Shown: in pieces, positions 1-8,772 of the stretch
How the letters are laid out: each line of letters starts with the position of its first letter
How positions within the stretch are numbered: the first letter of the stretch is position 1
Assembly (NCBI RefSeq): GCF_003259905.1
Contig: NZ_QLMG01000015.1
Location: 26,747 to 90,746, forward strand
Direction of reading: 5' to 3'
Source of the DNA: Salipiger aestuarii
GTDB taxonomy: Bacteria > Pseudomonadota > Alphaproteobacteria > Rhodobacterales > Rhodobacteraceae
DNA: 64,000 nucleotides
Notes under the pieces: generated by a model
Told to the model about the DNA's origin: nothing
Databases searched by the model: none
Seen by the model: only the letters and a program-made list of their open reading frames with translations
Translations under genes and position numbers: made by a program

Positions 1-404
1 ACAAGATCCGGCCGAGGTCTATTTTGAAGGGCGTGGATGCATCCCGCTTTCAGTCGGCTTCGCAGTTATTCCTTTTGGCAGCTGGTCCAGTGAGGCGCTT
101 TGACCGGCAATAAGATTTCGGATGGATACGCTTGGCCAGCGGGCATCCTGCGCTTGTTGAAGCTACTGAACTGAGAGGCCGATCGCTTCGGCGAGGAGTC
201 AGAGAAAGCAGATGAATGCGCAAACGGAAGCATAAGTCTGCGCAAGGGCTGTCAAGGGCGAAACGTATCGCCCGGTGCGCCTGGGTTGCTTTCTGAAAGA
301 CGGCAATAGAGGCGCCGGGGCGGATGCTCCGGCGCCTTTTGCGTCTGGAGGGGATGCGCGGTTCGTGGCATGAAGCCGCGGATCCGGCGGAGGGTCGTTG
401 TGCC
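1..404. other. gene-poor left edge, no recognisable gene
   Basis: No reading frame here looks like a protein I recognise on either strand. The stretch contains one clear hairpin terminator (311-340) and ends where a truncated IS3-family remnant begins at 405. The setting suggests accessory DNA scarred by insertions. Confidence 0.5.
311..340 (+). terminator. Rho-independent terminator-like hairpin
   Basis: Arms GGCGCCGG (311-318) and CCGGCGCC (329-336) are perfectly complementary and can be extended by a G-U and a G-C pair. They are followed by TTTT at 337-340. No intact gene ends just upstream, so it may be the relic of a lost gene. Confidence 0.6.
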
Positions 405-596
405 CTGGCGCTACGACGACAACACGGTCAGGCCGCATTCCTCGCTGGAGAACCAGACACCGCAGCAAGCGCGCCGAGTGCTTGAGCAATTTGAGGGCTC
501 CGCGCCCGGCGCGCGTGCGCCAGACGGAGAAGCCGAATACCCAGATCCAACCTGCAGACTCTCGTCATGAATGAGGGACCGGCAGGGGGCAGGTCA
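405..596 (+). mobile_element. 5'-truncated IS3-family remnant (transposase C-terminus plus right end)
   Basis: 192 bp match the reverse complement of 63589-63780 with only three mismatches. The segment encodes the last part of an IS3-family (rve/DDE) transposase: the [19 protein letters not shown] stretch runs to a stop near 568-570. It finishes with the element end, whose last bases read GGGGGCAGGTCA, typical of IS3-family termini (TGACCTGCCCCC when read inward). The homology stops abruptly at 405, so the rest of the element and its left end are missing here. It cannot transpose itself but offers a site for recombination with the copy at the other end of the window, which lies in the opposite orientation. 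Confidence 0.85.
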
Positions 597-1040
597 CTCC
601 GCGAGAAGGTGGATGACGTCGAGATCCTGCGCTGGGATGGAGATATTAGCGCCATCTCGGTCCGCGCAGACAACGGCCCATGGCTGACCGTGCCGGCATG
701 CGATGAGAAATGGATCGGCAAGACCGAGCTCGACTTGATCGCCGAGCAGGGAGCGTTCTGCCCTTAGTGCCCAGAACCGGGCCCGGCTCAGTCCGCGATG
801 TTGTCTTCGGCCGGAAGCATCTGGATGAGCTTCTGGCCAGGATTGCCTATTTGCCGGAAGTCGATCCCTTCTGCGATGGAGGTCTCCATCCGATTTCCTC
901 TGCCTGCCAGCGTGGGGCCGGTCGCTTCGAACACCTCTTCGCCGAAATTCTCCAGGGGAAAATTCCGGCATTTTGAAATCCCGACCGGACAGGAATCGGA
1001 TCCATCGTTGTCGATGTCGGCACCTTGGTCGGCGCGAAAA
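597..1040 (+). pseudogene. decayed gene, possibly a transposon-associated (TniQ/HTH-like) protein
   Basis: Just after the IS end, one frame reads VPACDEKWIGKTELDLIAEQ and then hits a stop at about 765. Another frame continues protein-like with VRDVVFGRKHLDELLARIAY, ISSACQRGAGRFEHLFAEIL, and after a stop and a third frame GIGSIVVDVGTLVGAKNAA up to about 1040. Read together these look like one frameshifted protein. The last part, a short helical module followed by a 'VDV' strand, resembles the C-terminal region of TniQ-type transposon proteins. That resemblance is from memory and weak. The call that the gene is broken is firmer than the family call. Confidence 0.35.
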
Positions 1041-1076
1041 ACGCGGCCTGAACAGCCATCGCAGATCTGGAGATCA

Positions 1077-1102
1077 AGCCCGCCTAGGCGGGCTTTCCCT
1101 TT
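1077..1102. terminator. strong hairpin terminator
   Basis: AGCCCGCC (1077-1084), TA, GGCGGGCT (1087-1094) is a perfect 8-bp stem, followed by TTCCCTTTT. It lies about 40 bp after the decayed reading frame at 597-1040, so it is probably that gene's original terminator. Confidence 0.7.
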
Positions 1103-2062
1103 TCGATTTCAAGGCTTCGCGGGATCTTACCCCGATTTTGCGAGATCCTTGCTCACAGCCCGAAATGTCGTAAATAACCCCTTGAATATAGGTGGTTTTT
1201 CGGATCACTTGGAGACAGCCTCGGCCCGACTTACAGAGCTTTTTGTAAATCGGGGCAAGGTTGTCTGGGACTCGGGATGACGATTCCGCGAAGACGGTCA
1301 CGGATCAACATATTGTGCACCAACCCGGCATTTGTGGCAAATGTTGAATGCGAGGCAAAAGTCTGCGTGGCGTATAAGAGAGTGCATTTCCACAAGATCC
1401 GAATGTGCCGCGCTTTTGCGGTCCTTTGGCCATGGCGCGAAGATCTGGCGGGGCTGCGCTGCGGCCGGTGCCCGGCACATGGGCTGTTTCAACGCGAGAG
1501 GTCAGGGTGACGGGCAGGCCCCTGACCAAGAAAAACCTCGTTGCTCTTGATGCCGACACGTCGGCGAGCTTGCTTCTGGAGGCGGTGAAAGCCGGCGCGG
1601 CAGCCGGGAGAGCGCATGCTTTCCGGCGGTCGCGGTCTGAGGCGGTCACCGCTGATGTGCGCAGAGGTTTTGTCCCGACCCGCCGGGCGCGCGGCTTCAT
1701 GTCCTGCAAGTCCCACACCAAGCTGACTAGGGATCCGTGGATTTAGCCCAGCCGATCGAGACATGGGTGGCGGTCGATGCCCTCGACGTGGCTTTCGATT
1801 TGCTCCGGGCGCAGTTCCGCCTTGCGCCAGCCCGGCCGCACGGGCGCCGATATGACCCGGCGGGACGTAGCTGCGCCGAGGGCGATGTGGACGGCTGGCT
1901 GGCGCAACAGGCGCCCGGCAACTGACCGTGTGAGCCGGGGTCTGGTAGCCCGGGTTCAGCGTTCTTTGACGGCGGCACAGGCGCCGGTGTCATGGCCGCT
2001 TTCCAATTCACCGCCAAGCGGGTAGGCAACGCCAACCTTTCCCGATCTGGAGCGCAAGGGTC
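1103..2062. other. about 960 bp without a confident gene
   Basis: No frame gives a recognisable full protein. The only coding-looking stretch is on the minus strand, roughly 1963 down to 1745. One frame there contains RLLRQPAVHIALGAATSRRV and RKAELRPEQIESHVEGIDRH and then a stop, but has an in-frame stop upstream and no clear start. It reads like a gene fragment of unknown family. Confidence 0.4.
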
Positions 2063-2608
2063 ATGGCATTGAATGCCACCATCTACAAAGTCGAGCTTTC
2101 CGTTTCGGACATGGATCGCAATTACTACGAGACCCACAAACTGACCATCGCCAAGCATCCTTCGGAGACGGATGAACGGCTGATGGTTCGCCTGGTGACT
2201 TTTGCCCTGAACGCCCACGAGCAGCTTGAAATGACCAGGGGCCTGTCGACGGACGATGAGCCCGACATCTGGCAAAAGAGCCTGAGCGGCGAAATCGACC
2301 TCTGGGTGGCGCTCGGGCTTCCCAGCGAAAAGGTGATCCGCCAGTCCTGCAACAAGTCGGCGAAGGTGGCCGTCTATCCATACGGAGGCCGCGTTGCGGA
2401 CCTGTGGTGGGACAAGATCAAGGGCACCACCACGCGCTTTTCCAATCTTGAAGTCACGGCCTTTTCGGATATCGACACCAGCGCTCTGGCGGCTCTGGCC
2501 AGTCGCGCGATGAAGCTTCAGGTCAACATACAGGACGGCGATGTGATGGTCAGCGTCGGTGACAGCATCGTTTACATCACGCCGATGCAGTGGAAGGGCG
2601 CAGCATAG
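2063..2608 (+). CDS. yaeQ: YaeQ family protein
   Basis: A 181-residue protein, the same length as E. coli YaeQ and colinear with it. It starts MALNATIYKVELSVSDMDRN and contains the family's HPSETDERLMVRL, TRGLSTDDEPDIW, IDLWVALGLPSE and VAVYPYGGRVADLWW segments. The family has a PD-(D/E)XK nuclease-like fold. Its biochemical role is not settled; E. coli YaeQ was reported to compensate for loss of the elongation factor RfaH. The start is supported by GGAG about 11 bases upstream. It stands alone, with non-coding stretches on both sides, so its context says little. Confidence 0.93.
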   Translation: MALNATIYKVELSVSDMDRNYYETHKLTIAKHPSETDERLMVRLVTFALNAHEQLEMTRGLSTDDEPDIWQKSLSGEIDLWVALGLPSEKVIRQSCNKSAKVAVYPYGGRVADLWWDKIKGTTTRFSNLEVTAFSDIDTSALAALASRAMKLQVNIQDGDVMVSVGDSIVYITPMQWKGAA

Positions 2609-2955
2609 CGTTTTCGACGTTTGCGGGGGTGATTGGCGTGCGTTTCGGGCTTTCGCCGGGCGAACCCGGAGTGAGGGTGCCGCCGGTGAACGGGCTTTGC
2701 GACGTCGGTCCGGTGATGTGTTCTGGCACCGTTTCATGCGGATATGCCAAGCGCGAAATCTCATGCGCGCCGCAGTCACGTCATCCAGGCATGGCCGACC
2801 GACGGGAGCGTGGACAAAGCGGTTGTTCTTGGGTCCCATCAGTCACATTATTGCCTCAGACCCTTTTTGTGCCAAGTGGTGCAGACTCCGGCGTGAGGAC
2901 GGATTTATCGAATGAGCGCGGATCGTTGGGTGCGCGTTTCGGAAAGTAGCCATCA
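2609..2955. other. intergenic region, nothing recognised
   Basis: 347 bp between yaeQ and the histidine kinase. Frames on both strands are open for short distances but give no family-like sequence. No hairpin terminator was seen. It presumably holds the kinase promoter. Confidence 0.4.
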
Positions 2956-4152
2956 ATGACGAAGCAACATGATTTTCAAAACGACATTGATGCGATTGCG
3001 CGCAGCAAGACTGTACCCACTTTGCTTGAAACCGTCATCCTGGCGACCGGGATGGGGTTTGCGGCAGTCGCCCGGGTAACGGCGTCGCGCTGGGTCACAT
3101 GCCGCGCCGTCGATCAGATCTCATTCGGTCTCACTCCGGGCGACGAGTTGGATGTCGAAAGCACGCTCTGCCACGAGGTCAGACAGTTTGACCGCGAGAT
3201 CGTGATCGACGACGTCCGGAGCGACCCGGTCTACATCAATCACCACTGCCCGTTACGCTACGGATTCCGCAGCTATGTGTCGGTTCCGATCCGCCGCGCG
3301 GATGGGTCGTTCTTCGGCACGCTCTGCGCCATTGATCCAGAACCGCGCTCGCTGAAGAACGACCGCGTCCTCGACATGTTCCGGCTGTTTGCCAAGATGA
3401 TTGGCGAAATTCTGGATGCGGAAGAGGAGCTTACGAAGAGCAAGGACGATCTGTCACACGAACGGGCGCTTGCCGGGGTGCAGGAACAGTTCATCGCCAT
3501 CCTGGCGCATGATCTGCGTAACCCCGTCAGTGCGCTGACGGCCGGTCTGCGCCTGATCGAACGGGGGAACATCGACAGCCAGGGCAAGGATATCGTTGCC
3601 CTGATGCGGGCGTCTGTCAATCGCATGGGGCTGCTGATCGAGAACCTGCTGGATCAGGCACGCAAGCGCAACGGGGCCGGGATCGTCATCAACCGCACCC
3701 GGACCGATGACCTTGCCGAATCTCTGGCCCAGATTATCGCGGAGATTCAGGCGGTCGCGCCTGAGCAGGACATCCGGGCCGACATAGATCTGCCCGTCCC
3801 GGTCAGTTGCGACCCGCCGCGCGTGTCGCAGCTTTTTTCAAACTTGCTCGCGAATGCGGCGAGTCATGGTGCTCAGGAGGCGCCGATCCGGATCAGCGCC
3901 CGCGCCACCGAGCAGAGCTTCACCCTCTCCGTCGCTAACGGCGGCAAGAGGATTCCGGACGACATGCTGCCAACCCTTTTCATGCCGTTCGAGCGTGGCA
4001 ACAATCGCCCAAGCCGCAAGGGGTTGGGTTTGGGTCTTTTTATCGCATCCGAGATCGCAAGCGGCCATGATGGCACGTTGACGGTCAAATCCAGCGACCT
4101 GGAAACCGTATTCATCTTTCATATGCCGAACAATCAGCAGCCGCCCGCCTGA
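2956..4152 (+). CDS. soluble GAF-domain sensor histidine kinase
   Basis: A 398-residue protein without membrane segments. An N-terminal GAF domain (about residues 20-155, ending with GSFFGTLCAIDPEP) is followed by a short coiled coil. The HisKA domain has its phospho-acceptor in LAHDLRNP (His185), and the HATPase domain has an N box around 291-305 and the glycine-rich GLGLGLFIASEIASG. The N-terminus resembles GAF kinases of the bacteriophytochrome/light-sensor superfamily. No cysteine or histidine could be assigned as a chromophore or heme ligand with confidence. No response regulator gene lies next to it, so its partner must be elsewhere. Confidence 0.9.
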   Translation: MTKQHDFQNDIDAIARSKTVPTLLETVILATGMGFAAVARVTASRWVTCRAVDQISFGLTPGDELDVESTLCHEVRQFDREIVIDDVRSDPVYINHHCPLRYGFRSYVSVPIRRADGSFFGTLCAIDPEPRSLKNDRVLDMFRLFAKMIGEILDAEEELTKSKDDLSHERALAGVQEQFIAILAHDLRNPVSALTAGLRLIERGNIDSQGKDIVALMRASVNRMGLLIENLLDQARKRNGAGIVINRTRTDDLAESLAQIIAEIQAVAPEQDIRADIDLPVPVSCDPPRVSQLFSNLLANAASHGAQEAPIRISARATEQSFTLSVANGGKRIPDDMLPTLFMPFERGNNRPSRKGLGLGLFIASEIASGHDGTLTVKSSDLETVFIFHMPNNQQPPA

Positions 4153-4572
4153 TGCCATTCCATAAGGGCTGTTTGCGACATATGCGCAGTCCACGTCGTT
4201 AGACGCTGCCAAAAACCAGTCAATTGTTGATTGCGCCGGCGACCGCCAACAGCCATCGTCGGGGATTGCGCGGGCGCCCTTTCAAATCGCGCCTTCGGAC
4301 GCCCGTGGCGTGCAGCAAGGCCCGCGACGGTGTGGCGTCGTGCCGATAGCGCGCGTCCGGCGTGACGTTCAGGCGCCCGCCCCATCGGCATTCGACTGGC
4401 GGCAAACAGCAGCTCGGGGCGACGAGACTATCTCTGGTGACATTGCTGCGCGATGCGCGGATCGGACAAGGGGATGGACCTCCGGTTCGCTGTTCAGCCG
4501 GCGCGTTGACGGCGTCGATTTCGGTACAGATCAGCTCGGCGTGGACGCTCGGTATCGACGCCTGCGCGCCAT
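4153..4572. other. intergenic region between kinase and sulfotransferase
   Basis: 420 bp after the kinase stop and downstream of the convergent sulfotransferase gene. The minus-strand frame at 4220-4588 is open for 122 codons but is rich in Arg, Pro and Ser and shows no family features, so I treat it as non-coding. Confidence 0.4.
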
Positions 4573-5373
4573 TCATTCCGGGCCGCATGCGACGGCAGAG
4601 GAGGCCGGGCAGCTTGCCACCTGTTCACGCACCGATCGCAGGGCATGGCGGACGTACAGCCTGGTCGGCAGCACCGACATCCCGGCGCCATAGCCCCACG
4701 GCGCGGCGCGGCGCGACTGCGCCTCATCCAGCCGGGCGTGGCCAGCGTATCGGGCGTTGCCGTCATGCACATCCGCCACCGGGGCGGAGGTCGCGACCTG
4801 CAGGAATGCCGCGAGCCGCGCCACCGCACGCGCGGGATCGGCCACCAGGTCCTCATAGCGCAGAACAAGCGCAGAATGCAGGTGGCGCAGATCGTCAGCG
4901 ACGATGTCGTGCGCGTCGAGCCAATGTGTCAGCATCACACCGGGGGCAAGGTCAACCCATTTGGCGCTGGCCATCGCGACCGCCTCGGGATGGCGCGTCA
5001 CGACGACAAACTGCGACAGCGGGAAAAGTTGCTGGTACAGCCGCATTCGCGTCAGGTTGACAGGCGACTTCTCGACCCGCCAGTGACCCGGGCCGAAATG
5101 CGGCGCCCAGTCGGCTTCGATCCGTTGCCGGGTTTCCAGCCGGTTACAGGCGCTGTCTTCGGCATGGTGTTGGCCGGGATCGGTGGCAAAGCGCATCGGC
5201 GCACCGTGCAATGCGGTGTGCGCGATCGCGCCTTGCAGGTAAACGCCTTCGTTTTCAGGGACCGGCGCATCGGTGATCGCCGCAACGCCGGGCAGTCCGG
5301 CGATCAGCCGCGCCACAAGACTGGTTCCAGAGCGGTGAAGCCCGCCAACGAAAACATATCTGTGGCTGAGCAT
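4573..5373 (-). CDS. sulfotransferase family protein
   Basis: A 266-residue PAPS-type sulfotransferase. The 5'-phosphosulfate-binding loop is at the very start (FVGGLHRSGTSLVARLI), and a 3'-phosphate-binding segment VVVTRHPEAVAMASAKW follows in the middle. This ATG is preferred to an upstream one because the phosphosulfate loop is normally at the N-terminus and the extra 25 residues are Arg/Gly-rich. It is divergent from the glycosyltransferase cluster starting at 5559, with 185 bp between the starts, so the enzyme may add sulfate to the glycan or glycoside made by that cluster. That link is inferred from position only. The acceptor is unknown. Confidence 0.85.
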   Translation of the reverse strand: MLSHRYVFVGGLHRSGTSLVARLIAGLPGVAAITDAPVPENEGVYLQGAIAHTALHGAPMRFATDPGQHHAEDSACNRLETRQRIEADWAPHFGPGHWRVEKSPVNLTRMRLYQQLFPLSQFVVVTRHPEAVAMASAKWVDLAPGVMLTHWLDAHDIVADDLRHLHSALVLRYEDLVADPARAVARLAAFLQVATSAPVADVHDGNARYAGHARLDEAQSRRAAPWGYGAGMSVLPTRLYVRHALRSVREQVASCPASSAVACGPE

Positions 5374-5493
5374 CGCGACCCCCGGGTTCCATATCCGCCC
5401 CGACCTAGCGCGCCGGCCCCGCCCGCCAAGGGACGCCGCGCGAACCAAGGCCGATCACGGAATCTCGACCAGGCACAGGAACCAACCGCAGGT

Positions 5494-5508
5494 GGTGACG
5501 TTGTCACC
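5494..5508. promoter_or_regulatory. candidate operator palindrome upstream of the sugar cluster
   Basis: GGTGAC-GTT-GTCACC is a perfect inverted repeat (6-bp arms) in the 185-bp divergent region, 50 bp before the start of the GT4-HAD gene. Its position fits an operator controlling one or both directions. No regulator gene is adjacent. Confidence 0.35.
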
Positions 5509-5558
5509 TCACGGAGAGCGGCGCTTTCTGTTTTCACATTCCCGACTGCGAGGATCTC

Positions 5559-7607
5559 ATGCGGATCATGCACATCGCCCTGGGCGGCTGTCTGGCCGCC
5601 CCTCCGGTTTCGTATGGCCTCACCGAAGACACCGGTGGCCATATCGCCTATATTCTTGGCGCTGCGTGCGCGCAGGCGAAACGGGGGGATGTCACGGAAG
5701 TGACCATCGTGACCCGCGCCTTTCAGGACGATGCCCTGGGCCCCCGGTTCTGGCAGCCCGAAGAACAGGTCGGCCCCGCCCTGCGCATTCTGCGCCTGCG
5801 CACCGACAACCGCGACTACCTGTCCAAGGATGCGCTCGCAGACGAACTGCCGCGCCTTGGCAATGCTTTTCTCGCGCTGCTCGACGATATGCGCGATGCA
5901 CGTCCCGATATCCTGCATGCCCACTTTGCCGATGCCGCCGAACTCGCCATGGCCGCGGAGCGCGCGTTCGGACTGCCCTGGCTTTATACCGCGCATTCGC
6001 TTGCCGCCGAAAAGCTGGCGCCGGGGGAAACGCCCGGCCCCACAGTTTCCCGCCGCATCGCCCGCGAAGCAAAGGCCGTGCGCCGCGCCCATGGGATCAT
6101 CGCATCATCGCGCGACGAAGCCGAGCGGCAGATCCCCCGGATCGACCCGACCGCCGAAGGGCGGTGCTTTCGCATCGGTCCCGGCGTGTCGCTGCGACAT
6201 GACGGTTCGGCCCTGCGCGCGCGTGATTTCATGACGCCGTTCCTGCGCGCGCCGGAAAAGCCGGTCATCCTGGCAATTGCCCGACCGATCGAGAAAAAGA
6301 ACCTTGTCGCACTGGTCGAGGCTTATGGCCAGGCGCCCGACCTTCGGGAGCGGGTCAACCTGGTGATCCTTGCGGGGTTGCGCGGCGGGATGCACGGCGG
6401 CCCCCCGGAACAGGACAAGGTGATCGGTGCGCTCTTTGACGCGGTCGACCGGCATGATCTTTGGGGACGCGTGGCGCTGCCCCGGCACCACGATGCCCGC
6501 GATGTGGCGGATCTGTATGAACTGGCGGCGCGGGGGGGCGTGTTCTGCAACCCGGCCCATCACGAACCCTTTGGGCTGACACTGATCGAGGCCGCCCATT
6601 ACGGTGTTCCCATCGTGGCAACCGCAAATGGCGGCCCTGTCGACATCGTTGAAACGCTGGACGCGGGCGAACTGATCGACCCCGCCAGCACAGCATCTAT
6701 CGCCGATGGGCTGCGCCGCTCGCTTGATGACCCCCATAGGGTGGAAAAGGCATGCAAGGCAGCTCAATACGCGAAAACCCATTACAACTGGATCGGCTGG
6801 GCCGCGCGGGCGGGCCGGATTTCCGCGCAGCTTTTGTCGCCCGCAGCATCACTGCAGCGCCAAAATCAGCCTGACGATTTCCTGCTTGCCAGCGACATCG
6901 ACGGAACGCTGACCGGCTGCCCAGACGGGGCCGCAGCGTTCCGCGCCTGGGTGTCACAGGGGGATCACCTGCCGTGCTTTGCCGTCGCCACGGGCCGCTC
7001 GGTGATCGAGGCGCGCCGTGTGCTGGCCGATTGGGATCTCCCCGAGCCGGACACCATCATCGCCTCGACCGGCAGCGAAATCTGGCGGCGGTCAGGGCGC
7101 GACTATCACCTGTGCGATCGGTTCGCCGCCCGGATCGGTGCCGATTGGCGCCCCCTCGCGCTGCGCGAAATCCTTGGCAGGCTTGGGGCCACTTATCAGC
7201 CGCGCCACGACCAACGCCGCTGGAAGATCAGTCTGCTGGGCGCGGCGGATGACGCTGCCAGGATCAGCGCGGCGTTCACCCGCGCCGGGCTGCGGGCGCG
7301 CGTCGTGGCATCGCACGCGCGCTTTGTCGACATCCTGCCCGTTGCCGCCGGCAAGGCCGAAGCCATTCGGTTTGAGGCGGCGCGGCGCGGGCTGTCCCCC
7401 CGCGATGTGGTTGTCGCCGGTGACAGCGGCAACGACGCGTGCATGTTGGGCGCCTTTGAGCATGCCATTCTGCCGGCCAATGCCTTGCCCGAACTGGACG
7501 CGCTGAAGCGCGGCTACCGCTCGCCCCGGTCCCATGCCGCCGGCGTTCTGGACGGGATCGCCCATTTTGGCCTGAGCGCCGCGCCCATGATGATGGCGGG
7601 GGAATAG
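5559..7607 (+). CDS. sucrose-phosphate-synthase-like GT4 glycosyltransferase fused to a HAD-IIB phosphatase domain
   Basis: A 682-residue bidomain protein. Residues 1 to about 430 are a GT-B GT4 glycosyltransferase: the early DTGGHIAY loop is typical of sucrose-phosphate or sucrose synthases, and the nucleotide-sugar ExxxxxxxE motif is EPFGLTLIE (Glu336, Glu344). Residues from about 440 to the end are a HAD-IIB domain with motif I DIDGTLTG (Asp446, Asp448), ATGRSV, and a late GDSGNDACML metal-binding motif. This is the layout of bacterial two-domain sucrose-phosphate synthases. With the HAD catalytic aspartates present, synthesis and dephosphorylation could both occur. The exact product is not determined; mannosylfructose-type enzymes are related. 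GAGG five bases before the ATG supports the start. It is the first gene of a compact run with the next three. Confidence 0.88.
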   Translation: MRIMHIALGGCLAAPPVSYGLTEDTGGHIAYILGAACAQAKRGDVTEVTIVTRAFQDDALGPRFWQPEEQVGPALRILRLRTDNRDYLSKDALADELPRLGNAFLALLDDMRDARPDILHAHFADAAELAMAAERAFGLPWLYTAHSLAAEKLAPGETPGPTVSRRIAREAKAVRRAHGIIASSRDEAERQIPRIDPTAEGRCFRIGPGVSLRHDGSALRARDFMTPFLRAPEKPVILAIARPIEKKNLVALVEAYGQAPDLRERVNLVILAGLRGGMHGGPPEQDKVIGALFDAVDRHDLWGRVALPRHHDARDVADLYELAARGGVFCNPAHHEPFGLTLIEAAHYGVPIVATANGGPVDIVETLDAGELIDPASTASIADGLRRSLDDPHRVEKACKAAQYAKTHYNWIGWAARAGRISAQLLSPAASLQRQNQPDDFLLASDIDGTLTGCPDGAAAFRAWVSQGDHLPCFAVATGRSVIEARRVLADWDLPEPDTIIASTGSEIWRRSGRDYHLCDRFAARIGADWRPLALREILGRLGATYQPRHDQRRWKISLLGAADDAARISAAFTRAGLRARVVASHARFVDILPVAAGKAEAIRFEAARRGLSPRDVVVAGDSGNDACMLGAFEHAILPANALPELDALKRGYRSPRSHAAGVLDGIAHFGLSAAPMMMAGE

Positions 7608-7608
7608 C

Positions 7609-8772
7609 ATGCGTGATTTCGCCCCCCCCGACCTGCGCCCCTTTGGATATTTCGTACATCATCAGGGGCGCGGCCACGCCGAGCGCTGCGCCGCACTCGT
7701 CAATGCCCTGCCCGAGGCGCGCCCGGTGCGCATCTTCTGCGCGCGCGACGATATATTCCCGCCGCTGCGGCCCAATGTCACGATAACGCGCATCCCGTCG
7801 CTGTTCGAACCCACGGGCCAAGAACCCGCCGGCGCGGCGCTGCTGGACACGCCGGAAACCATGCACTGCGCCCCCGTCGGCTGGCGCGGTATTCGGCGCG
7901 CAATGGGACAGATGGCCGCGTTCTTCATGGCAGAAGCCCCGGCGTTGATGATCGTCGATGTCTCGGCCGAGGTCGCGCAGCTGGCACGCCTGTGTTCGGT
8001 TCCGCACGTCAAGATCCTGCAACATGGCGACCGCACCGATCCCGGCCACCGCGCGGCCTATGACAGCGCCGCCGGGCTGCTGGCTCCGTTTCACTCGGCC
8101 CTGGATCAGCCGGAATGGGCTGGCTGGGCGGACCGCACGCATCACGCGCCGGGTCTTGGGCTGCGCACGCGCATGCCGTCGCAAGACGCCGCGCGTCAAC
8201 GGCTGGGTCTTGGTGGCGCGACCGTGGCGCTGGTGGTCAGCGGGCAGGGCGGCAACGGGCTGGCCGAGGCGCCGCTGGGGGTCGCCGCGCGCGGTTTCCC
8301 GCAGATGCGCTGGATCACCATCGGCGAGGTCCAGCGCGACTGGCACGCCACCGTGCCGCCCAACCTGGAACACCGGGGCTGGGTCGATACCGCGTCAGAT
8401 CATATCGCCGCCGCCGACGTGGTGGTTTCCTCGACCGGAAACACCACATGCGCGCAGGTTCTCAGCGCCGCGCGCCCGTGGATCGTGGTGCCCGAATGGC
8501 GGTATTTCGACGAACAGGTTGAAAAGGCACGCGCCTTGGACAGTGCGGGCGCGGCGCTGCACCTGCCGCATCTGCCCGGCTCGGCTCATCGCTGGCGGCG
8601 CGTGATGCACCAAGCGATGGACCGCCACGACCCCGACCGCCAGCGCGCCCTGGCCGGAAATCCGGACGCCGCGACCGATGCCGCCAGCTGGCTGGAACGG
8701 CTGTCCGCCCGGCTGTGGGACATGGCCCCCGATTTTCAACACCACGACCAAAAGGACCCGACCCATGCGTGA
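7609..8772 (+). CDS. GT-B glycosyltransferase, MurG/GT28-like
   Basis: A 387-residue protein starting one base after the previous stop. The N-terminal half has YFVHHQGRGHAERC, a glycine/histidine loop seen in UDP-sugar-dependent GT-B enzymes. The C-terminal half holds SGQGGNG and AADVVVSSTGNTTCAQVLSA followed by PEWRYFDEQ. That is the pattern of the GT28 C-terminal domain that binds the nucleotide sugar. The protein has no signal peptide and probably acts in the cytoplasm on a product of the neighbouring enzymes. Donor and acceptor cannot be read from the sequence. Confidence 0.8.
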   Translation: MRDFAPPDLRPFGYFVHHQGRGHAERCAALVNALPEARPVRIFCARDDIFPPLRPNVTITRIPSLFEPTGQEPAGAALLDTPETMHCAPVGWRGIRRAMGQMAAFFMAEAPALMIVDVSAEVAQLARLCSVPHVKILQHGDRTDPGHRAAYDSAAGLLAPFHSALDQPEWAGWADRTHHAPGLGLRTRMPSQDAARQRLGLGGATVALVVSGQGGNGLAEAPLGVAARGFPQMRWITIGEVQRDWHATVPPNLEHRGWVDTASDHIAAADVVVSSTGNTTCAQVLSAARPWIVVPEWRYFDEQVEKARALDSAGAALHLPHLPGSAHRWRRVMHQAMDRHDPDRQRALAGNPDAATDAASWLERLSARLWDMAPDFQHHDQKDPTHA

